Shown: positions 1-8,788 of the stretch, in pieces
How the letters are laid out: the number at the start of each line of letters is the position of its first letter
How positions within the stretch are numbered: position 1 is the stretch's first letter
From: Shewanella atlantica
Lineage (GTDB): Bacteria; Pseudomonadota; Gammaproteobacteria; Enterobacterales; Shewanellaceae
NCBI RefSeq assembly: GCF_003966265.1
Contig: NZ_RXNV01000008.1
Location: forward strand, 106,782-170,781
Direction of reading: 5' to 3'
Length of the DNA stretch: 64,000 nt
Notes under the pieces: generated by a model
The model's database searches: none
What the model saw: only the letters and a program-made list of their open reading frames with translations
Told to the model about the DNA's origin: nothing
Program-made: the position numbers and the translations under genes

Positions 1-1202
1 CACATAGCGGAGGAGAGAGTGAATTTTCGATTGGAATAAAAGAAGATAACCTGCTGGGGTATGGCATAAAAACCAGAATGAACTATCAGTCTGACGCCGA
101 CAGAACAGGCTATAAACTTGCTTTTGAGGCTCCACTGGACAATGTCATCAAACACTCTAAGTTAGGTGTTAGCTTTTACGACAACAGTGATGGCCAGTCG
201 ACAAAGCTATACTTTTACAAACCCTTTTATACCTTAGATACCAAAGATAGCTACTCCATTGTCTATCTGGAGGACCTACGCAACGACACCCTTAAACAGA
301 ATGGAATGGATATCAACGAGTTTGAGGTTAAGCAGGATTTCATTAATCTGCTTTATGGTTGGCGCATATCGAAAAACGATGATACCAGATCTCGACTTAT
401 CACCGGATTGACCCAAGATAAAAATCAATTCTCTCATCTCGACAGCTACCCGAATTCGAAGCTTCCTCAAGACAGAGACTTTTTTTATCCCTGGGTCGCC
501 TATGAGTTTCTTCAGGATGATTACACCGTTCTCAATAATGTACACCTGATACACAATAACGAAGACTTTAACTTAGGCTGGCACCACTATCTGAAGCTTG
601 GTTTAGAGATCAATGATACCAATAGCAGCTCATCCCCTGGCTACCATATAGACTGGAAAACTACCCGTGGCTATAAAGATGAGGCTAAACTACTGTTACT
701 GGAGTTTGACGGAACGGCAGCCTTAGCCACCAGCCAGGATGACTTCTATCGGGTCAATGCATCAGCCGAATATTTTTACCAAATCCACCCCAAGTGGACG
801 GCCTATGCTAAAACACGGATCAGCACTTCCAAGAATAACTACCTGGATCAAACATTCGCCCTGGGGGATGAAACCGGGATCAGAGGCTACCCCAATGATT
901 ATCAACATGGTGATAATCAGTGGTCATTAACCACAGAGATCCGCCACTATCCGCACATTAACCTCTACCAACTCGCAGAGTTAGGCTGGGCCGCCTTTGT
1001 CGATGTCGGTCAGGCCTTCGGGGGCCCGGATGAGAATAATGAAGTATCGGGCCCTATTGGCAGCTTAGGTATTGGAGCCCGAATTTTCTCCTCTCACTCA
1101 AGCTATGGCAATGTGGCTCATATCGACTTCAGTGTGCCCTACACCTCCGGAGAAGAGGTCAATAGCTGGGAGTGGCGCTTTCAGGTAAAAAACCATTTCT
1201 AA
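1..1202 (+). CDS. Omp85/TpsB-type outer-membrane beta-barrel protein, C-terminal part (5' end outside window)
   Basis: The frame is open from base 3, so the gene begins before the window; about 399 residues are visible. The sequence alternates polar and hydrophobic residues as in transmembrane beta strands and ends in Phe (QVKNHF), the usual last residue recognised by the BAM machinery. The motif GDETGIRGYP matches the conserved [VI]RG[FY] motif of the Omp85 superfamily loop 6. The family includes BamA, TamA and two-partner-secretion exporters such as ShlB/FhaC; with the POTRA region missing I cannot tell which. No substrate gene is visible downstream. The next gene is on the same strand after about 60 bases, so the two may share a transcript. 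Confidence 0.8.
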   Translation, partial: HSGGESEFSIGIKEDNLLGYGIKTRMNYQSDADRTGYKLAFEAPLDNVIKHSKLGVSFYDNSDGQSTKLYFYKPFYTLDTKDSYSIVYLEDLRNDTLKQNGMDINEFEVKQDFINLLYGWRISKNDDTRSRLITGLTQDKNQFSHLDSYPNSKLPQDRDFFYPWVAYEFLQDDYTVLNNVHLIHNNEDFNLGWHHYLKLGLEINDTNSSSSPGYHIDWKTTRGYKDEAKLLLLEFDGTAALATSQDDFYRVNASAEYFYQIHPKWTAYAKTRISTSKNNYLDQTFALGDETGIRGYPNDYQHGDNQWSLTTEIRHYPHINLYQLAELGWAAFVDVGQAFGGPDENNEVSGPIGSLGIGARIFSSHSSYGNVAHIDFSVPYTSGEEVNSWEWRFQVKNHF

Positions 1203-1262
1203 CCAACTATAATTCAGTTCAATAATCTAACCCCGTAGGAGTTCAGACTGAGAAGACCCCTG

Positions 1263-2060
1263 GTGAACTCAACCCCCTTATACCTAATCTCGCTATTTAC
1301 TTGCCTCATTAGCGGATGTCTGGCGGCTCAACCATTGAAGATCGTCTGTCATGAATTTGCTCCATTCAGCTTTCAAGATGTAAACCAGACGACAGGGATT
1401 CTGGTTGAAATAGCACAAATAGCTTGTAGAAGTTGGGAGGATGGATGTGAGATCGAGTTACTACCCAATCGGCGGGCCAAACAGACCTTTAATCATGGAC
1501 TCGCTAATGGTCACTTTATGGGGTGGAATGAAGACCGAGCAAAATCTATATGGTTCTCTATTCCACTCCTGCAAACAGAATATGGATTCTACTCGCTACA
1601 AAATAAAAGAATCAGTAAAGTTGAACAACTCGCAGAAAAAAATGTAGGCGTTTTAGCTCCTTCAAATACCTATGAGTCACTGTTAGAAATAGACAAAAGC
1701 CTCCAACAACTTGGGCACTTACCCATGAATATCATTCAGCTTGCACCTGCTAATGAGCAGCCTATAAAAATGTTGGCTATGGCTCGCTTTAATGCTTATT
1801 TTGTCAATCGGGATGTCGGCGCTTATTACGCGGACAGACTAGATATTCAGAACCTGCACTATCTGAGTAGCGGAAAAGTTATTCAATATCATCTTGGCTT
1901 TAAAATACAATTTAACAAGTATGAAACGATCAAGTCTTTCAACCATCATCTGGAGTCACTCTTCCAACAGGGGAGGTTCGACTCACTTTTTCATCGTTGG
2001 AATATGTCCCCCCCTAAACTCAATCAGTCAGAATATCCGGGGCTCAATATTCCCTATTAA
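1263..2060 (+). CDS. Periplasmic solute-binding protein of the SBP family 3 type
   Basis: 265 residues with an N-terminal signal sequence; the stretch LISGC fits a lipobox, so it may be a lipoprotein, although cleavage after the following LAA is also possible. The mature part opens like family-3 amino-acid binding proteins (LKIVCHEFAPFSFQ...TGILVEIA) and spans one full SBP domain. No permease or ATPase gene is adjacent, so it is an orphan; such proteins often serve as sensors or bind an unidentified solute. The start is a GTG at 1263, with only a weak ribosome site. Its TAA stop overlaps the stop of the convergent regulator gene within a single TTAA. Ligand unknown. Confidence 0.75.
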   Translation: MNSTPLYLISLFTCLISGCLAAQPLKIVCHEFAPFSFQDVNQTTGILVEIAQIACRSWEDGCEIELLPNRRAKQTFNHGLANGHFMGWNEDRAKSIWFSIPLLQTEYGFYSLQNKRISKVEQLAEKNVGVLAPSNTYESLLEIDKSLQQLGHLPMNIIQLAPANEQPIKMLAMARFNAYFVNRDVGAYYADRLDIQNLHYLSSGKVIQYHLGFKIQFNKYETIKSFNHHLESLFQQGRFDSLFHRWNMSPPKLNQSEYPGLNIPY

Positions 2061-4147
2061 ATTTTATGCTTCAGCGACACACTATAAATATCAGCATCAT
2101 TGATCCCCAGCATGCTCACAACCACTCTATCTTCAGTGGCTATAGCGAGTGCACGTTCATTTCTTATCGACAGTGCAGGCAAACTAAACGCAACATGCTC
2201 CCCCCCTTCAGCATCTATACGAACCACAATATCTTCATTAACGGTTCGCTTTAAAAAGTACAATTCAGAGTTGTGATAAAAAAAGCTGCCCCAATCTCCA
2301 GCAGCCAACTCGTCAGTAACTAGAGACTCACGGGCTTCATCGGCGGGAAGGTAGAATATCCCCGCTAGATTATCTTTGCTGTAATAGAGTCCACCATGTT
2401 GATCTTCGATAGCATATTTTCCATCTTCAACGACCGCTTCAACCTTCTCGCTGGCTAAGGTATAGCGATATATTCCCCATTTCCCCGCCATATTAGATGA
2501 AAAATACAATTGAGTTCCATCTCGTGAAAATGACGGATTTCTTATATCTCCGTCTATACCTTTGAGGCTCATTAATTTTCCACCAGGCAAACGGCCTAAA
2601 AACAGCTCATAGTTGAGACTCTGCGCTGGCTTCATGGCGATTGCAAATTGATTATTTACCGGAGATACCGCAGGAATACTCACCAAACCTTGTTCACGGG
2701 TTAACTGCTTGCTGTCTGTTTCTTGCTTGAGCCATAGCTCCCATGTCCCGCTTCTATTGGAGAGGAAGAGTATATCCCCTGTAGACATAACCGCCTGACC
2801 AAACATATCCCTCGATGATGAGGCTAACTGGCGATGTACCTGGCCATCGGTTAATGAACGGATAGTGATATGTTCCTGAGCAATGTGGCGGGAATAATAT
2901 AACTCTTGGGTTCCATAATTCAGAGCTAAGCTACTGATCGTATCGTCATGGTGAAAATCCATCAGCTTTTTGCTTCCCATATCAAAAATCTCAATCACAA
3001 AGCTGCCATCACGCAGGGCGTTGAAATAGATCTGATTGGCTTGTTGATCCCACTCCAGCCCTATCACCATAGTCTCACCATCAACCAACAACTGGGCATC
3101 CTGAGTTAAGGATTTAACGAACACCTTAGCCTTCATCTCCACCGACCGAACAAAGACTAACTGCTTACTATCGGCAGACCAGCTCATCAGCAGGTCTTCC
3201 TCGCCGGCAGCAGGAAAGGTAAACGGGGAGATCCCTGCCGACTCAAAACGATAAGTAACAACGGATACTCGATCCTCCTGAGATTTCGCATAAGCGAGTC
3301 GTTGACCATCGGGTGACCACTCCAAACTATGCAGATAACCGATACTCATACAACCAGTATCAATTTTATTATCTCTATTGGTGATGAGCTCACGGACATG
3401 TACCGAGCACTCACCCGACTCATTAAATCGAAAATAGGCTAATGAGAGACCATCCGGTGACCAGGTCGGTGATGTCTCCCTATCTGAAGTCATGGTTATC
3501 TGCCTAAGTGGCGCATCTTGATCACTCAGGTCTTTAATATATAGCTGTCCTTTGCGCTTTTCACGGCGCCACTGAAATGCCATGTAACGCCCATCAGGGG
3601 AAATAGCGGCCTGTTCCTCCACCCCTTCAAAATTGGTTATACGGGTTGCAAGCTTTTCAGTATTGGATTGAGCGGAGTCATGGGTAAGTTCGATAACAGC
3701 AAACATGACAGAGATCAGAGTGAATATGATCCCAGCTAAAAGGAAGGGTGTGTAACGATTATGAGTTTTTGAGTTTTTGGTGTTAGAGCGTAATTGAATA
3801 TCTGGGGTCTCTTCAATACAGCTTGGAGTAATAAGCAGTTGATAACCCACTTTGGTGATCGTTTTAAAATAGGTTTCCGGCTCTATGCCAAGCTCAGTTA
3901 GCGACTTTCTTAACTGCCATATCGCATTACCCGTTCCACGCTTACCGACTTCAATATTTCCCAGCCACACCTCATCGATTGCCTGCTCTTTAGTGACAGT
4001 TTGCCCAGCATGCAAGATGAGAAGCTTGAGAAACTCGAATACCTTAGCAGGAAGTTGAACCGATTTATCGCCAACTGAAATTGTCATATCATGGCAATTA
4101 ATCACGCATTCGCCGAGTTGGTATTTTTGATATGGCAATGAGATCAT
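2057..4147 (-). CDS. ToxR/CadC-type membrane-anchored transcriptional regulator with periplasmic TolB/PD40 repeats
   Basis: 696 residues. Residues about 8-105 form an OmpR/ToxR-type winged helix (note KVFEFLKLLILHAG, GNAIWQLRKSL and the terminal hairpin TKVGYQLL). A single membrane segment lies at about 134-153. The rest is periplasmic and contains repeated WD40-like/PD40 units (AAISPDGRYMAF, PTWSPDGLSLAYF, LEWSPDGQRLAY, PSFSRDGTQLYF), expected to fold as a beta propeller. CadC-like proteins bind DNA while still in the membrane and sense a periplasmic signal; the propeller is the presumed sensor. The target is not known; the gene neighbours the secreted peptidase pair and is convergent with the binding-protein gene. 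The ribosome site before the ATG is weak. Confidence 0.85.
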   Translation of the reverse strand: MISLPYQKYQLGECVINCHDMTISVGDKSVQLPAKVFEFLKLLILHAGQTVTKEQAIDEVWLGNIEVGKRGTGNAIWQLRKSLTELGIEPETYFKTITKVGYQLLITPSCIEETPDIQLRSNTKNSKTHNRYTPFLLAGIIFTLISVMFAVIELTHDSAQSNTEKLATRITNFEGVEEQAAISPDGRYMAFQWRREKRKGQLYIKDLSDQDAPLRQITMTSDRETSPTWSPDGLSLAYFRFNESGECSVHVRELITNRDNKIDTGCMSIGYLHSLEWSPDGQRLAYAKSQEDRVSVVTYRFESAGISPFTFPAAGEEDLLMSWSADSKQLVFVRSVEMKAKVFVKSLTQDAQLLVDGETMVIGLEWDQQANQIYFNALRDGSFVIEIFDMGSKKLMDFHHDDTISSLALNYGTQELYYSRHIAQEHITIRSLTDGQVHRQLASSSRDMFGQAVMSTGDILFLSNRSGTWELWLKQETDSKQLTREQGLVSIPAVSPVNNQFAIAMKPAQSLNYELFLGRLPGGKLMSLKGIDGDIRNPSFSRDGTQLYFSSNMAGKWGIYRYTLASEKVEAVVEDGKYAIEDQHGGLYYSKDNLAGIFYLPADEARESLVTDELAAGDWGSFFYHNSELYFLKRTVNEDIVVRIDAEGGEHVAFSLPALSIRNERALAIATEDRVVVSMLGINDADIYSVSLKHKI

Positions 4148-4471
4148 GATCTAGGGGCGAACTCCGGGGGTGAAAATGGGATCGCTAAGAAAAATTAACT
4201 CACCACAAACACACACTAAGACATTAACGTTTTATTAACACCCATCATAAAGCCCCTATTCACTTTGTCTATAGCAAGGCTGAGATACACACGCTCACAA
4301 TGGAAAAGTGACAATACACTAATGCCTACACTAATGTAGTAATCACATAAACTAATTTAATTAAAGCAGCTATTTAGTATTAGGTTCTTCTATTACATCA
4401 AGTCAGTTGTATCAAATTGTACAAAGAGAGCCCTTGCGGGGCTCTCTTATGTATGTCCCTATATTAATTTC
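4148..4471. other. Intergenic gap, about 320 bases
   Basis: This gap lies between the start of the CadC-type regulator and the end of the S8-like gene. It holds the terminator at 4425-4447 and presumably the regulator's promoter. It is AT-rich. I see no gene, tRNA or clear operator in it. Confidence 0.6.
4425..4447 (-). terminator. Terminator of the S8-like pseudoprotease gene
   Basis: AGAGAGCCC pairs perfectly with GGGCTCTCT around a short loop. Read on the minus strand the hairpin is followed by TTTG. It lies 25 bases beyond the stop of the minus-strand S8-like gene. Confidence 0.75.
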
Positions 4472-7400
4472 TTAACCAAAGGTTTTTCGACGAATAGTCA
4501 GAAGTGCAAGCAGACCCAACAGTCCACCACCTAAACTACCGCCGCTATCACTGCTCTCTACTGGCTCTTCCACAGGAGCTGCTAGCGCTTCAATCGTCAT
4601 AACAAAACTTGCCTGAGTCTTGTTAACCGTATCGTCGGCCGTCACCGTCACCTCATACTCCCCGGAGCTTCCGGTCATAGCATCACCACTGATAACACCT
4701 GTCACACTGTCGATTTCCATACCTTCAGGCAGCCCTTCAACGGTGTAAGTAAGCGCATCTCCTTCGACATCCATAAAGTAAGCCGAAGCATCAAGATCGG
4801 CACTGCCAGACTCCGTCAATAACACAGAAGGCATGTCAGAAATAAGCTCAGGTGCAATGTCGTTAACATTATTAATTGCCACATATACATTAGACACGGC
4901 GCTATAGGTTTGACCTTGGCTAGCGATAACTTCAAGGGTATAACCAAGGTTACCGACATCGTAGTCCAGTGCGTCAGTGTTGTTGACGACTATTTCGCCT
5001 TGGTAACTGATGGTGAATGGATCGCCAGGAATCGCATTTGCAAGACTTAGGCTATAAGGTGATGATTCACGCTCGAAGTCAGCCATAGCAAAGAAACTCT
5101 CAGAATCGAGCTGAATCTTTGCCACTATAGCGCCTATTTCAGCGTCTTCATCTACACTGTGGACTTGCCCATCGAGTGGATGAGCCATTAATGAATAACT
5201 CCCTTGTCCCATGGGAGACAACATGCCCCAGTTATTCTCTAAACTCATCAGCATCATGCCGTGATTCTCGCAACCGCCGCCACTGCCAAAGCCAAAGCTA
5301 AAGTCACATTCACTTGCCATCCCAAGCTCTGCGGTTTCACCCGATGCAAGGGTTACCATAGGCTGATAATCTTTCGTTTCTCCCTCGGCAACCAAACGTG
5401 AGATCAGCGGCAATCCCCCACCGTTAATTTCCATTTCTCCCATCTCGCCAGTAAACCAGTCAAAATACGTTTCGACCTTCACTTTGCCGTATTTAACTGG
5501 ATTATATTGGATGATAGGCTCACCAAGATTAGCGACGGCATCACGGTCAGTGGCGAAAATCCAACCATGGTTTTGATCTAAATCTTCAACACTGTCCATA
5601 CTCTCGCTATGGAAAAGCTCTTCTAAACAGTATTGAGCGACGACATTTTGCCCGTGCCCCGTCATCAATGTTGGTAACTTAGATTGCATGTAACGCTTAC
5701 GAGGCTGGGTCCAGTCATATTCTTGGTTATAATTGATATACCACGCCGCTGGAGAGCCATTTTCATCGGGCTCAATAAAGCCTCCCATAACGACTTGGCT
5801 CGTTTCATCCGTTATAAATGGATCTCCGCTAATCTCTTTGTCCAGCTCATTATCGAGGACAAACTGCTCCTGATAAACACTCCACCACATCAGTGCTGCA
5901 CCACCTTTATCGAAGTGGTTTGCCATTCCTGCATCGTTAGGCCTAAAAAAGCGACTCGCAACCACTAACTTCTTACCCGTTGTACACATAGCTTCGTTAT
6001 AGACGCCACCACCAACGGCATTGAGCATGTTGCCTTGAGTATTTTCTTTGCCTTCTGGAAGTTGCTTTTGATGGTACATGGCAGGAAACACGGCAAACGT
6101 GGTGTCTGTTGTGCCCGTGTTGGTAAACTCTTGCGTATAAGCAGAAGCACTCGGGCTAAATTTGTTTGCCAGCTCTGTACCTGATTCAGTTCTAAATGTC
6201 GTAAAATCACGAACTATATCTGTCGCAGTTCTTGGCTTTACCAACCAGCTCATACTGACTGTTGGCTTTTCCTCTGCTGAAAGTTGCAACTGACCAGAAA
6301 GCTCTACTTGGGACCAGTTTTCCGATATAAGATCACTGCCTTGTTTCATCGGCCAGTTGTCTAGTTTTGAAAAATCAACCTCCAGTACCACAGGGAAAAT
6401 AACGGTCTGCCCTGCCGGCACACTCACGCTTGTAGGCACATCCCAACTCAATGCTGAATCACCGCCCTTGCCCATAGACGTCATAGTGACTTCATAGGTA
6501 ACCGTCTCCTCAGCGAGGTTTTTAAGTTGAATCTCTTTCACAAAGCGCTGCAGACCCACAGCTTCTTCAAAACCAAAACTTAAATTTGGTTGATAGCTAT
6601 TTTTCTCCCAAGCAACCACCGATGAATTAATGGCGGCATCGATGTTTTCAACACCGTTACCTATCAAAACAAGATCGGCCTGCTCATTAGCGAGATTCAT
6701 AACATTGTTATCGGCGGTGTTCATCAATAGTGCTTTGATCTCTACCATAGATAGCTCTGGACGCTTAGATTTAAGCACTGCGGCTGCGGCAGCCACTCGA
6801 GCCGCAGCCATCACAGTGTGTGACTCTGTATCGGTTTGATCGCCACCACCCACAACAGCAACATCGATATTTTCGGCGTAACTCACCATATCAGGTTTCG
6901 AATAAGCATTGGCCCCACGCACTGGGCCGTGGGGAGTACTCTCGGTCACCTGCATATTGTTATCTGCATCAGTCTTCATGCCGCCAACCGTCAAGGCAGT
7001 AGGTGCGGCGCCGCGCCAAGTCATATTGAAGCGGTTATCAAACCACTCGCCACCCGTACCGGCGTTGACCACGACCAAAGCCCCTAAACCCGATACCATT
7101 TCGATGGCGTGAGCTTCAACAACTGGGCTCGAGATCCCATTGTCTGACGGTGCGTAAAATGCACTACCACCGATAGCATCAACGACGATGATATCTGCAC
7201 GGTCATCGAAACTACCATCTTGATTAGGATCTAACGCATACTCTAAAGCCAGCATAAATGTACTACTTGTCTCAGGCGCTAAGCTATAACCATAACCATA
7301 TGGGTCGGACACATTTGAGGTTTTAAATGCGGCGATTTTTGCCCCAGGAGCCAAAGCATGCACCACACTCGCAAGGCGTGTGCCATGGCCAGTATTATGG

Positions 7401-8131
7401 GTCATACCGTCGTAATCACGGGTGTAATAGATATTCTGATCAATTGGGTTAGGATCGAGTCCCCAGCCTGCATCACTCCTCAAATCCATCCCTTCCACAA
7501 CCACATCAGTTGGGAAGCCATCAAAAGTATTCATGGCATTGGCCATCGCCTCAGCGTAAGTTGCAGCCTCGCCATCTCCTCCTAAGCCCACATGAGTATA
7601 ATCCACCCCTGTGCCAATAATGGCGACCTTAACGCCCTCTCCCGCCGTTGCGTCACCGACTAAAGCTGGTGCCTTTATCATAGATGAAGCAGTGTTGGCG
7701 CTTGGCTTACTCATCGCATTGATAGGCACCACCGCGGTGGTGGTTTCAGCGATAACAGCCTTTACACCTGCGATAGCCTTAATTTTCTCAGCATAAGAAG
7801 CGTCGGCTTGAACCCGCACAAAATTACCAAAGATTTTCGCCCCAGGTAACACTTCAATATTGCCATCCAACGCTAGAATATCGTTAAGTACGGTCTTCTG
7901 CTTAGCTTCAACCTGCTTAAGGCTTTCGGCGAATTTCTTTTTGTTATTTAAAGTGGCCTTAGTCAGTGAGCCGACATCTGCAAGATAGACATTGAAAGTC
8001 AGTAGTTGCACTTTCTGAGCCTGTGTACTGAAGGCGGGTAAAGTATCTGAGTTTTGTGCGATGGCAATTGATGCTGGAACCATCGCAGCCAGTGCAATGC
8101 ATGTTGCCAGTTTAGATTTTTTAAATGACAT
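4472..8131 (-). CDS. Secreted S8 (subtilisin-like) family protein lacking the catalytic serine; GlyGly-CTERM tail
   Basis: 1,219 residues from the ATG at 8131, chosen because AGGGA lies just upstream; an in-frame ATG 27 bases earlier has no such site. A signal peptide (ending near SIAIAQ) is followed by a propeptide-like region and a subtilisin fold. Asp177 (GTGVDYTH) and His249 (TGHGTRLA) are in place. Where active enzymes have the serine motif GTSMAxP, this protein reads SHTVMAAARVA: the nucleophile is Val440. The oxyanion Asn is also changed (AGN to AGT, Thr359). Cadherin/Ig-like repeats follow near the C terminus. The end has a Gly-rich, hydrophobic and basic tail (GGSLGGGLLGLL then RRK) of the GlyGly-CTERM type, a rhombosortase sorting signal. 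Likely an inactive, surface-sorted binding or regulatory protein; the frame is fully open, so it is not a decayed gene. Confidence 0.85.
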   Translation of the reverse strand: MSFKKSKLATCIALAAMVPASIAIAQNSDTLPAFSTQAQKVQLLTFNVYLADVGSLTKATLNNKKKFAESLKQVEAKQKTVLNDILALDGNIEVLPGAKIFGNFVRVQADASYAEKIKAIAGVKAVIAETTTAVVPINAMSKPSANTASSMIKAPALVGDATAGEGVKVAIIGTGVDYTHVGLGGDGEAATYAEAMANAMNTFDGFPTDVVVEGMDLRSDAGWGLDPNPIDQNIYYTRDYDGMTHNTGHGTRLASVVHALAPGAKIAAFKTSNVSDPYGYGYSLAPETSSTFMLALEYALDPNQDGSFDDRADIIVVDAIGGSAFYAPSDNGISSPVVEAHAIEMVSGLGALVVVNAGTGGEWFDNRFNMTWRGAAPTALTVGGMKTDADNNMQVTESTPHGPVRGANAYSKPDMVSYAENIDVAVVGGGDQTDTESHTVMAAARVAAAAAVLKSKRPELSMVEIKALLMNTADNNVMNLANEQADLVLIGNGVENIDAAINSSVVAWEKNSYQPNLSFGFEEAVGLQRFVKEIQLKNLAEETVTYEVTMTSMGKGGDSALSWDVPTSVSVPAGQTVIFPVVLEVDFSKLDNWPMKQGSDLISENWSQVELSGQLQLSAEEKPTVSMSWLVKPRTATDIVRDFTTFRTESGTELANKFSPSASAYTQEFTNTGTTDTTFAVFPAMYHQKQLPEGKENTQGNMLNAVGGGVYNEAMCTTGKKLVVASRFFRPNDAGMANHFDKGGAALMWWSVYQEQFVLDNELDKEISGDPFITDETSQVVMGGFIEPDENGSPAAWYINYNQEYDWTQPRKRYMQSKLPTLMTGHGQNVVAQYCLEELFHSESMDSVEDLDQNHGWIFATDRDAVANLGEPIIQYNPVKYGKVKVETYFDWFTGEMGEMEINGGGLPLISRLVAEGETKDYQPMVTLASGETAELGMASECDFSFGFGSGGGCENHGMMLMSLENNWGMLSPMGQGSYSLMAHPLDGQVHSVDEDAEIGAIVAKIQLDSESFFAMADFERESSPYSLSLANAIPGDPFTISYQGEIVVNNTDALDYDVGNLGYTLEVIASQGQTYSAVSNVYVAINNVNDIAPELISDMPSVLLTESGSADLDASAYFMDVEGDALTYTVEGLPEGMEIDSVTGVISGDAMTGSSGEYEVTVTADDTVNKTQASFVMTIEALAAPVEEPVESSDSGGSLGGGLLGLLALLTIRRKTFG

Positions 8132-8788
8132 ATTTTTTTCCCTAAGAAGTTGCGACATTATTTTTATTGTTCAAGTCGTACATTTAAGGCCGACTAGGAA
8201 TCTCACCTCGACCGAATAACAACTCATTAACGCTAACCTCTATGGTTTTCTTTTAAATACGGCTAAACAACAAGCACTCGGCCTTTGATTTTGTTTCTTT
8301 TCTCTTTCTATTTATTTTCAAGCCCTTAAAAAACAAATAGTTAACTAAAGCCTTTAACTGTGATTCCGCCCCCTTAAAACGAAGGTTGCCACTGTGAACA
8401 TCACCAAACCATTGCTTATACTCATGCAATTTCCATTTTGGCGAATCCAAGTTATTCCTATCCCGTACTCTTCCTTAATTACCATGACATACAGAGGTTT
8501 CTACCACTGCAATCTGGCACGCCAACCTCTTTTTTAAGGGTTATTAGAACTACATCTGTCACAAGCAAAAAAGGATACATTTCGATACACGACAACACCG
8601 AAAGCCATTGTTTTATAAGAAATTGAAAAAGAAATGAAGCATAAGTGAAGTCGAAATGTAGAGCACGATTTGCCCTTCATCGTTTTGATGGGGTATCAAG
8701 TTGACGTCGAATTAACAACTTCTACCGATTTCGCTTTCGCTATCACAGCGCGGCAGCGCAAAAAAATAACAAAAAATGAGGAAGACCT
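8132..8788. other. Divergent intergenic region between the two S8 genes
   Basis: About 650 bases separate the two start codons, long for this genome. It must contain both promoters. A TTGACG at 8701 could be a -35 for the rightward gene, but no good -10 lies at the right distance. A 65-codon minus-strand reading frame (8253-8450) has no visible ribosome site or recognisable features. I see no RNA gene. Confidence 0.5.

Noticed and set aside
8253..8450. 65-codon minus-strand frame in the gap between the S8 genes
   Set aside because: No ribosome site, low-complexity lysine-rich product and no family resemblance; likely chance in AT-rich DNA.
8701..8730. TTGACG as the -35 of the active S8 peptidase gene
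   Set aside because: No acceptable -10 hexamer 16-18 bases downstream.
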